Below the pieces are notes generated by a model that worked only from the letters and a program-made list of their open reading frames with translations, was not told where the DNA came from and made no database searches. A stretch of DNA of 64,000 nt from NCBI RefSeq assembly GCF_007679035.1, contig NZ_VEFR01000004.1:208613-272612 (forward strand), in the 5' to 3' direction. A program made the position numbers and the translations under genes. Shown piece after piece: positions 58,154 to 64,000 of the stretch (positions are counted from its first letter, which is position 1; each line of letters starts with the position of its first letter). This DNA is from Agrococcus jejuensis (GTDB lineage: Bacteria; Actinomycetota; Actinomycetes; Actinomycetales; Microbacteriaceae).

Positions 58154-58177
58154 CGTTGTTTCGTTCGTGTAACAACG
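58154..58177. promoter_or_regulatory. Inverted repeat in the divergent ABC/amidohydrolase promoter
   Basis: CGTTGTT (58154-58160) and AACAACG (58171-58177) are perfect arms 10 bases apart in an AT-rich patch, which is notable in this window. Likely an operator. Confidence 0.45.
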
Positions 58178-58216
58178 ATGTGCCATCAACCTCATCTTGT
58201 GAGTTTTTTGACGACC

Positions 58217-58234
58217 GTAACCTTAGATTGTTAC
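58217..58234. promoter_or_regulatory. ACCTTAGAT-type operator, site 1
   Basis: GTAAC-CTTAGATT-GTTAC has perfect GTAAC/GTTAC arms and includes ACCTTAGAT (58220-58228), which recurs upstream of the aminotransferase gene at 61179. It lies 25 bases before the amidohydrolase start. The Lrp gene at 59264 is the obvious candidate binder, which is inference. Confidence 0.5.
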
Positions 58235-58258
58235 CCGGAACCGATCACAGGAGGAATC

Positions 58259-59176
58259 GTGACCGCTCGCTACGACGGCCCCGTCATCGACGCCCACACG
58301 CACCTGTGGGACCTGTCCATGGATCGCCACCCCTGGCTGCGGCCCGCAGGCGACTTCGGGCCCAAGGGCAGGCTCGACCGCCTCAAGGGCAAGGACTACG
58401 TGCTCGAGCACTACCGCGCCGACGTCGAGGGCACGCAGGTCGCCGCGTCCGTGCACGTCGAGGCGTTGTGGGATGCGAGTCGCTCGCCCATCGAGGAGAC
58501 GCGGTGGCTCGAGACGCTCGACGGTGGCGCGTTCGCGTCGCGCTACGTGGGCGCGGCGGCCTTCGGCGGCGACGCGACCGAGGACGTGCTGCGCGAGCAG
58601 GCGTCGTACGAGCGGATGCGCGGCATCCGCCAGGTCGTGGCGTGGACGCCGCACCCCGACCGTCGCATGGCGCCGCGCGACGGCATCCTGCGCGAGGCGG
58701 CATGGCGTCGCAGCGTCGAGCTGCTCGTCGAGCTCGACCTGCATCTCGAGCTGCTGCTCTACCCGTACCAGGCCGACGACGTGCTCGCCCTCGCGCGCGA
58801 CCTGCCGGACCTGCCGATCGTCGTGAACCACATCGGGAGCCCCATCGAGCAGGACGCCGAGGGCGTGGCTCGCTGGCGAGCCTCCATCGCCACGATGGCG
58901 CAGGCGCCCAACGTGCTCGTGAAGCTCTCGGCGGCCGCGGCGTACCCCGAGGAGAAGTCCGTCGACGCCATGCGTCCCTTCGTGGCGCCGATCGTGGCCG
59001 AGCTCGGCGCCGACCGCGTGCTGTGGGGCAGCGACTTCCCCGTCGGCACGCTCGTGGGCTGGCCGTACGCCCGCTACCTCGAGGCCTACCGCACCATCCT
59101 CGACGAGCGCACGGTCGACGAGCAGCGTGCCGTCCTCTTCGGCACCGCGAACCGGCTCTACCGCCTCGGCCTCTGA
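58259..59176 (+). CDS. Amidohydrolase 2 family protein (TIM-barrel metal hydrolase)
   Basis: The GTG at 58259 has AGGAGGAATC directly upstream, a perfect ribosome site. The 305-residue protein begins VIDAHTHLWDLS, the HxH metal motif of the amidohydrolase 2 family (PF04909), followed by RGIRQVVAWTP, LPIVVNHIGSP (third metal His) and WGSDFPVG (catalytic Asp) near the C-terminus. These enzymes hydrolyse lactones or decarboxylate acids such as 2-pyrone-4,6-dicarboxylate. Divergent from the ABC operon. Confidence 0.92.
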   Translation: MTARYDGPVIDAHTHLWDLSMDRHPWLRPAGDFGPKGRLDRLKGKDYVLEHYRADVEGTQVAASVHVEALWDASRSPIEETRWLETLDGGAFASRYVGAAAFGGDATEDVLREQASYERMRGIRQVVAWTPHPDRRMAPRDGILREAAWRRSVELLVELDLHLELLLYPYQADDVLALARDLPDLPIVVNHIGSPIEQDAEGVARWRASIATMAQAPNVLVKLSAAAAYPEEKSVDAMRPFVAPIVAELGADRVLWGSDFPVGTLVGWPYARYLEAYRTILDERTVDEQRAVLFGTANRLYRLGL

Positions 59177-59184
59177 CGCTCGAC

Positions 59185-59225
59185 GCGACGAAGGCTCTGG
59201 CGCAGCACGCCGGGGTCTTCGTCGC
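59185..59225. terminator. Bidirectional terminator
   Basis: GCGACGAAG (59185-59193) pairs with 59217-59225 between the convergent amidohydrolase and Lrp genes. Confidence 0.55.
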
Positions 59226-59263
59226 CTCCTGCTCGACGGCGCGTGGGCCGACCGCCTCGCGGG

Positions 59264-59815
59264 CTACGCGTCCTTCGGCAGCAGCGCCCGCAGCATGCGG
59301 GCGTCGACGTCGTCGGGCTCGGCGCGCACGAGCACGATCGACGTCTCGGTCTGCTGCACGCCGCCGATCGACCACACGTCGTTGGCGAGGATCTGGCGCA
59401 GGTCGTCGAAGCCGTGGGCGCGGATCTTCACGACCATGTCGTTGGCGCCGGTGACGACGTTGATCTCCTCGACGCCACGCAGGCCCATGAGGGTCTCGAA
59501 CACCCGGCTCTGGTCGAATCCGACCGCAGCCTTGATCGACAGGTACGCGACGGTCGAGTGCCCGAGCGCCTCCCAGTCGATGTCGACGCTGAAGCCACGG
59601 ATGACGCCCTTGGCCTTCAGCCGGGCGATGCGGTCGGCGACGGCGGGCGACGACATGCCCAGCACGTCGGCGAGCGCGCGCTGCGGCACGCGTGCATCCT
59701 TCGCGAGCTCCATGAGCAGCTGCACGTCGATCGCGTCGAGCGGCACCTCGGGGGCTGCGGGGCGGACGCGCTCGGCGAAGCTGCGCAGCGGGGTGTCGGT
59801 GGTCTCGTCGGCCAT
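59264..59815 (-). CDS. Lrp/AsnC family transcriptional regulator
   Basis: A 183-residue regulator with an unusually long (about 25 residues) N-terminal extension before LDAIDVQLLMELAKDARVPQ. The helix-turn-helix is RALADVLGMSSPAVADRIAR, and the C-terminal RAM ligand domain contains VEEINVVTGANDMVVKIRAH. Lrp proteins respond to amino acids. Located centrally in the catabolic island, it probably controls the flanking divergent promoters. Confidence 0.92.
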   Translation of the reverse strand: MADETTDTPLRSFAERVRPAAPEVPLDAIDVQLLMELAKDARVPQRALADVLGMSSPAVADRIARLKAKGVIRGFSVDIDWEALGHSTVAYLSIKAAVGFDQSRVFETLMGLRGVEEINVVTGANDMVVKIRAHGFDDLRQILANDVWSIGGVQQTETSIVLVRAEPDDVDARMLRALLPKDA

Positions 59816-59931
59816 GGGTCTCTGTCCCCTCGGTCGCGCTGCTGCGCATGCGACGGTGCTGGTCGGGCGCGACCTTCGTTTCGAAGGTCGATCGGTCGTG
59901 CAAGGTATCACGCGAAGGCGGCGTGGCGGGT

Positions 59932-61125
59932 TCAGGATGCGCGGCGCGGCTCGGCGGTGTCGCGCAGGCGGGGCGCGACGAGCGCGGTGGCGAGGCTCGC
60001 GACGCCCACGAGGGCGAACGCCCCGATGGCGGCGGGCACGACGCCCGACAGGTTGCCGATGCCGCCGACGAGCAGCACGGCGACGGCCGCGGCGGCGTAC
60101 GTGACGGCGGCGTAGAGCGACGACAGCGCGCCCTGCTGCGCCGGCGTCGCGCCGCGCGTGAGCGCCACCAGGCCCGCGCGGTACGAGATGCCGATGCCGA
60201 CGCCGAGGAGCGCGTAGCCCGCGAGCACGACGGGCGTCGCCGACCACAGCGCGCCCGCGGCGACGCCGAGCGCACCCGCCGCCTGCACGAGGAGGCCGGA
60301 CGCCCACGGCGCGACCCGCGCGATCATGGGGCTCGCGAGCTGCGCCGCAGCGCTCGCCGCGAGCATGAGCACGGGTCCGAGCGCGCGAGCGACCGGCTGC
60401 TCGAGCTCGGCGAAGATCGTCGCGCCGAACACGATGCCCACGCTCACGCCGATCCAGCCGACCGAGCCGCTCGCGAGCATCCGCACGACGCGCCGGTCGA
60501 GCCGGATGCTCGCCCTGCCGCCGCGGATGCCGACGAGCGCGGCGCGGTTCGCGTCGCGCCGCGCTCGCAGCACGATCGACGCGGCGACGAGCAGGATCGC
60601 GAGGACGCTCGCGTGGCCGAGCGCCACGAGCTGCGGCGAGCCGGCCTCGGCGAACGACACGACGAGCTGCGAGCCGCCGGCGCCCACGACGGCGCCGACG
60701 AGGTTGCCGGTCGCCGAGATCGCGCGGCCGCGCGCGCCGATCGCGGCGACGACCAGGGCCGCGGCGGCACCCGTGCCCATGCCGCCTGCGATGCCCGCGA
60801 CGGCGCGGCCGGCGAGCACCGACCACTCCTGCGCGATCGCGAGCAGCACGTCGGAGCCGATCGCGACCGCGAGGGCCGCGACGAGCAGGGGAGCGGCGAA
60901 CCGCGTGAGCGTGGGTCGCGCGAGCACGAGCAGCACGACCACGAGCACGCCGACGTAGCAGACGAAGGTCAGCGAGATCAGCAACGGGTCGAGCCCGAGC
61001 AGGTCGCGGTAGACGGGCAGCAGCGGATTGATGGCATTCGTGCCCGCCAGCAGCATCGCGAACGACGCGGCGACGATCACCGCCTGCCATGCCGTGCCCG
61101 TGCGCGTGCCGGTGGTGATGGTCAT
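59932..61125 (-). CDS. MFS transporter (YbfB/CynX-like)
   Basis: A 397-residue, 12-helix major facilitator protein. Helix 1 region SFAMLLAGTNAINPLLPVYR, helix 4 region LAGRAVAGIAGGMGTGAAAA and GATPAQQGALSSLYAAVTYA in the second half mark it as MFS without a subfamily assignment. It lies downstream of the divergent aminotransferase promoter in a catabolic island and may move the same substrate or a product. Confidence 0.87.
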   Translation of the reverse strand: MTITTGTRTGTAWQAVIVAASFAMLLAGTNAINPLLPVYRDLLGLDPLLISLTFVCYVGVLVVVLLVLARPTLTRFAAPLLVAALAVAIGSDVLLAIAQEWSVLAGRAVAGIAGGMGTGAAAALVVAAIGARGRAISATGNLVGAVVGAGGSQLVVSFAEAGSPQLVALGHASVLAILLVAASIVLRARRDANRAALVGIRGGRASIRLDRRVVRMLASGSVGWIGVSVGIVFGATIFAELEQPVARALGPVLMLAASAAAQLASPMIARVAPWASGLLVQAAGALGVAAGALWSATPVVLAGYALLGVGIGISYRAGLVALTRGATPAQQGALSSLYAAVTYAAAAVAVLLVGGIGNLSGVVPAAIGAFALVGVASLATALVAPRLRDTAEPRRAS

Positions 61126-61140
61126 CGTCAGGCCGATCTC

Positions 61141-61195
61141 GTGAGAGTTCTCACAACTGTAACTTTGGAATGAGTTGCACCTTAGATCCTAAGGT
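61141..61195. promoter_or_regulatory. Operators between MFS and aminotransferase genes, including ACCTTAGAT site 2
   Basis: GTGAGA-GT-TCTCAC (61141-61154) and ACCTTAG-ATC-CTAAGGT (61179-61195) are perfect palindromes in the 106-base divergent region. The second contains the same ACCTTAGAT as site 1 at 58220. Confidence 0.55.
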
Positions 61196-61231
61196 AGCGT
61201 CCAAGCAGAGCAGTACATCGAAAGGCCCGTC

Positions 61232-62422
61232 ATGCCCCTGTCCTACGCCCGTCGCATGGATCGAGTGCGCCCGTCCGCCATCCGCGAGCTGCTCAAGCAC
61301 GGCGCCGACCCCGCGCTCATCTCCTTCGGCGGCGGCTACCCCGACCAGCGGCTCTTCCCGCTCGACGACCTGCGCAGCGTGTTCGACGCCCTGCTGCAGC
61401 CCGAGCGAGCCGCCTCGCTGCAGTACACGACCTCCGACGGCCTGCCCGCGCTGCGCGAGGCGATCGCCGAGCGCATGACGGCGCAGGGCACCCCCATGGA
61501 CGCCGATGACGTGCTCATCCTCTCCGGCGGGCAGCAGGGGCTCGACCTCGTCGCCAAGCTGCTCGTCGACCCCGGCGACACCGTGATCGTCGAGGACCCC
61601 ACGTTCCTCGGCGCCCTCATCGCCTTCGCGCCGCTCGAGCCGACGTATGCGACCGTTCGCCTCGACGAGCACGGCATGGACACCGACCACCTCGCCGAGG
61701 TGCTCGCCGCCAACCCCGGCGTGCGCATGCTCTACACGGTGCCCGACTTCCACAACCCCACGGGCGTCACCATGAGCCTCGAGCGCCGCCGCCGCCTCGT
61801 CGAGCTCGCCAACGAGCACGACATCGTCGTGCTCGAGGACAGCCCGTACCGCGAGCTGCGCTTCGACGGCGAGCCCGTGCCCACGCTCAAGAGCCTCGAC
61901 ACCGAGGGCCGCGTCATCCACCTCTCGTCGTTCTCGAAGATCCTCGCCCCCGGCATGCGCCTGGGGTGGCTCGCCGCATCCCCGGAGCTGCGCGAGCGCC
62001 TCGGCCTGCTGAAGCTCGCCGCCGACACCCAGTCGGGCACGCTCGCGATGCACGCCACCGCCTCGTTCATCGCCGGCTTCGACCTCGACGCGCACGTCGA
62101 CCGCCTGCGCGACGCGTACCGAGCGAAGCGCGACCTCATGCTCGGGACGATCGACGAGGCGTTCCCGGCGTCCGTCGCCCGCACGAGCCCCGAGGGTGGC
62201 CTCTTCACGTGGCTGACCTTCCCCGACGGGTTCGACTCCGCACGCTTCATGGCCGAGGTCGCGCTGCCCGATGCGAAGGTCGCGTACGTGCCCGGCACGA
62301 CGTTCTTCGCCGGCGGCGGGCACCCGAACCACGCCCGCATCAACTTCTCCAACGTCACCGCCGATGACATCGTCGCCGGCATCACCCGACTCGGCCACCA
62401 CCTTCGCAGGGAGCTCGCATGA
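61232..62422 (+). CDS. PLP-dependent aminotransferase (class I/II, 2-aminoadipate type)
   Basis: A 396-residue fold-type I enzyme. LISFGGGYPDQRLFP, YTTSDGLPALREAIAERM, LILSGGQQGLDLVAKLLVDP, VPDFHNPTGVTMSLERRR, and the PLP Lys in HLSSFSKILAPGMRLGWLAA match the MocR-like / LysN aminotransferases without the regulator domain. It transfers an amino group between an amino acid and a 2-oxo acid, probably the first step on the imported substrate. Next gene starts in its stop codon (ATGA). Confidence 0.94.
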   Translation: MPLSYARRMDRVRPSAIRELLKHGADPALISFGGGYPDQRLFPLDDLRSVFDALLQPERAASLQYTTSDGLPALREAIAERMTAQGTPMDADDVLILSGGQQGLDLVAKLLVDPGDTVIVEDPTFLGALIAFAPLEPTYATVRLDEHGMDTDHLAEVLAANPGVRMLYTVPDFHNPTGVTMSLERRRRLVELANEHDIVVLEDSPYRELRFDGEPVPTLKSLDTEGRVIHLSSFSKILAPGMRLGWLAASPELRERLGLLKLAADTQSGTLAMHATASFIAGFDLDAHVDRLRDAYRAKRDLMLGTIDEAFPASVARTSPEGGLFTWLTFPDGFDSARFMAEVALPDAKVAYVPGTTFFAGGGHPNHARINFSNVTADDIVAGITRLGHHLRRELA

Positions 62423-63600
62423 CCACCGTCCACCCCGAGATCGTCGCCGCCATCGAGGCGCTGCCGCTCGTCGACCACCACGTGCACTCGCTGCTCACCG
62501 ACCCGCTCGACGAGTCCGACCTGCTCGACGCGCTCACCGAGGCCGACCGCCACTGGTCGCGCGAGACCGCGCTCGACACGCAGATCGGCTTCGCCGTGCG
62601 CCGCCACTGCGCACCCGTGCTCGGCCTCGAGCCCTTCGCCGACACCGAGGCGTACCTCGCTGCCCGCCGCGAGCTCGGCTTCGACGAGGCGACCTCGCGC
62701 CTGCTGCGCGCGTCCGGCATCTCGCACTACCTGATCGACGGCGGCTACATGCCCGAGCAGCTGCTGCCCGAGGAGCGGATGGCGTCGCTCGGCGCCGCCG
62801 ACTGGGCGCCGATCGTGCGACTCGAGACCACGGCGGAGGCGGTGATGGCCGACGCGACGTCGGGCGCCGACTTCCTGTCGTCGCTGCAGGAGGTCCTCGA
62901 GCGCGAGGCCGAGCGCGCCCTCGGCTGGAAGACCGTCGCCGCCTACCGATGCGGCCTCGACCTCGACGGCGCCAAGCCCACCGACGACGAGGTGCTCGCC
63001 GCCGCCGACGCGTGGTTCGCCCTCGGCGCGCCTGGCGCCCCCTCGCGCCTCGAGGATCCGACGATCGTGCGCCACCTCATCTGGTGGGCGCTCGAGCGCG
63101 GCGACACCGTGCAGGTGCACGCGGGCTTCGGCGGCCCGAACCTGCGCCTCGACGGTGCCGACCCCGCCGGCATGCAGGCGCTGTGCGCCGCGACGGAGCA
63201 CACGGGCGGCCGCATCGTCTTCCTGCACTGCTACCCCTACGCGCGCCAGGCCGGCTACCTCGCCCACCTGTACCCGCACGTCTACCTCGACGCGGGGCTC
63301 TCGATCAACTACCTCGGCGCGAACGCCGACGTGGTCGTGCGCGAGACGCTCGACCTCGCGCCGTTCGGCAAGGTGCTGTTCTCGTCGGATGCGTGGGGTC
63401 TGCCCGAGCTCGTCCTGATCGGCGCCCGCCTGTGGCGCGACTCGATGGCGCGCATCCTCTCGGAGTACGTGGAGGTGCACGAATGGCCCGTCGCCGAGGC
63501 GATCCGCATCGCCGAGCTCGTCGCGTGGCGCACGGCCGAGACCGTGTACGCGCGGTCGTTCGCGCCGGCCGTCGCAGCCGTCGAGTCCGAGGCCGCGTGA
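62419..63600 (+). CDS. Amidohydrolase family protein (FluG-N-terminal-like)
   Basis: A 393-residue TIM-barrel hydrolase that begins PLVDHHVHSLL, the HxH metal motif, followed by AAYRCGLDLDG, TVQVHAGFGGP (His ligand), IVFLHCYPYARQAGYLA, LYPHVYLDAGLSINYLG and FSSDAWGLPELVLIG. The last part with SDxxGLPE resembles the amidohydrolase domain fused to glutamine synthetase in FluG. Overlaps the aminotransferase (ATGA) and shares its last base with the following small ORF. Possible role: removing an amide or acting on a gamma-glutamyl-type substrate (inference). Confidence 0.9.
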   Translation: MTTVHPEIVAAIEALPLVDHHVHSLLTDPLDESDLLDALTEADRHWSRETALDTQIGFAVRRHCAPVLGLEPFADTEAYLAARRELGFDEATSRLLRASGISHYLIDGGYMPEQLLPEERMASLGAADWAPIVRLETTAEAVMADATSGADFLSSLQEVLEREAERALGWKTVAAYRCGLDLDGAKPTDDEVLAAADAWFALGAPGAPSRLEDPTIVRHLIWWALERGDTVQVHAGFGGPNLRLDGADPAGMQALCAATEHTGGRIVFLHCYPYARQAGYLAHLYPHVYLDAGLSINYLGANADVVVRETLDLAPFGKVLFSSDAWGLPELVLIGARLWRDSMARILSEYVEVHEWPVAEAIRIAELVAWRTAETVYARSFAPAVAAVESEAA

Positions 63601-63719
63601 TGGCTGCGGAGTCGGCACCCATCGGCGCGACCGAGCCGGCTCCGCGCAGCCTGCCGCCGGCACCGGCCGTGCCGCTCGGGCCGGCGACGGCATCCATCAT
63701 CATCCGCGGCTACGACTGA
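63600..63719 (+). CDS. 39-residue ORF coupled to the amidohydrolase gene
   Basis: The ATG uses the last base of the amidohydrolase stop (TGATG), a common coupling form. The product begins MAAESAPIGATEPAPRSLPP and ends with GPATASIIIRGYD. Codon third positions are mostly G or C, as in real genes here. It has no helix or Cys; the first two-thirds is Ala/Pro-rich and the end is hydrophobic then charged. I recognise no family. It could be a small partner protein, a processed peptide, or a chance frame after the stop. Confidence 0.4.
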   Translation: MAAESAPIGATEPAPRSLPPAPAVPLGPATASIIIRGYD

Positions 63720-63840
63720 GCCGCGTCGCCCCGCGAGCGCCCGCCCCGCACGCCACCGACCCGGCAGGCGGGGAGCAGCGACGTCATCGCGCGCCGGGAG
63801 CAGCGGCGCCGGCGAACCCTCCGCCGCCCGGGCCGGCCAG

Positions 63841-63875
63841 GCAGCGCCGCCCGCGCATCCCGCGGGCGGCGCTGC
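63841..63875. terminator. Terminator hairpin
   Basis: GCAGCGCCGCCCGCG (63841-63855) pairs perfectly with 63861-63875 around CATCC. It may serve the aminotransferase operon. Confidence 0.75.
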
Positions 63876-63895
63876 GTGTGCGGGTCCGGGCATGG

Positions 63896-63934
63896 CGAAG
63901 GCCCGCCGCACCAGTGGTGTGCGACGGGCCTTCG
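63896..63934. terminator. Terminator of the right-edge gene
   Basis: CGAAGGCCCG (63896-63905) pairs with 63925-63934; after one mismatch five further pairs form. It lies 16 bases past the stop of the minus-strand gene. Confidence 0.75.
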
Positions 63935-63949
63935 GTCGTTCCGCGTGCC

Positions 63950-64000
63950 TTACTCGGCGGGGACGGCCGTGATCTGCGCGACGCCGACCAGCAGGCCGAC
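63950..64000 (-). CDS. C-terminal end of an unidentified gene (partial)
   Basis: The frame enters from the right edge and ends at TAA (63952-63950), giving only VGLLVGVAQITAVPAE. The terminator just beyond supports a real 3' end. Too little is visible to identify it. Confidence 0.55.
   Translation of the reverse strand, partial: VGLLVGVAQITAVPAE

Larger units (their letters stand above)
63720..63949. other. Intergenic stretch before the right-edge gene
   Basis: About 230 bases with two strong hairpins and no supported coding frame. Confidence 0.6.

Noticed and set aside
63720..63949. tRNA or small RNA gene near the right edge
   Set aside because: The two hairpins are simple stems without a cloverleaf or CCA end; terminators explain them.

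Overview
The window is very GC-rich and its gene families point to an actinobacterium of the Microbacteriaceae type: a DUF6421 protein, LPXTG and cell-wall-binding-2 surface proteins, an Azt-type zinc importer, a TIGR03086-like (mycothiol-linked) protein, and many start codons that look leaderless. Gene density is high, strands alternate often, and most intergenic gaps hold strong hairpins or one of several dispersed palindromic repeat families. Assignments come from reading translated sequence by eye; no database search was run.

Layout. 1-2.2 kb: a C5-cytosine DNA methyltransferase and an overlapping unrecognised partner gene cut by the window edge, with more relaxed base use than the rest; this looks like the edge of a restriction or defence island. 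2.3-14.8 kb: an SDR oxidoreductase, a DUF998-like membrane protein, a DUF427 protein, a 1648-residue secreted Ig-repeat protein ending in three cell-wall-binding repeats, a DUF6421 protein, an LPXTG surface protein and exonuclease III. 14.9-20.2 kb: a zinc uptake locus (aztA diverging from aztB, an extra beta-propeller lipoprotein, aztC, aztD) around one Zur-like operator. 20.3-22.7 kb: a TIGR03086-like protein, pyrE, an AEC carrier and a 42-residue protein.

22.8-26.8 kb: a compact four-gene operon (class II HMG-CoA reductase, HMG-CoA lyase, a two-helix membrane protein, a TctA-like permease) that reads as import and catabolism of mevalonate. 27-36.4 kb: an LPXTG protein, a GAF/PucR regulator, a sugar porter, a HAD phosphatase, a SpoU methyltransferase and an Nramp metal transporter. 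36.7-40.1 kb: a YhgE/Pip protein with an ABC-ATPase-like partner that lacks Walker A, and a divergent TetR regulator. 40.4-47.4 kb: a subtilisin, purA, an MFS protein, an S9 peptidase and apt. 47.7-50.7 kb: a PadR-DUF1048-ABC exporter operon and an acetyltransferase. 50.7-52.5 kb: a GT87-like mannosyltransferase and chorismate mutase.

52.6-63.7 kb: a catabolic island. One strand carries an amino-acid-type ABC importer translationally coupled to an RraA-type aldolase, an HpcH/HpaI aldolase and an M20 peptidase. Around it lie two amidohydrolases, an Lrp regulator, an MFS carrier, an aminotransferase and a 39-codon ORF overlapping the last amidohydrolase. The two divergent promoter regions share an ACCTTAGAT motif, which suggests common control, perhaps by the local Lrp protein. 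No rRNA, tRNA, CRISPR array, transposase or integrase was seen.
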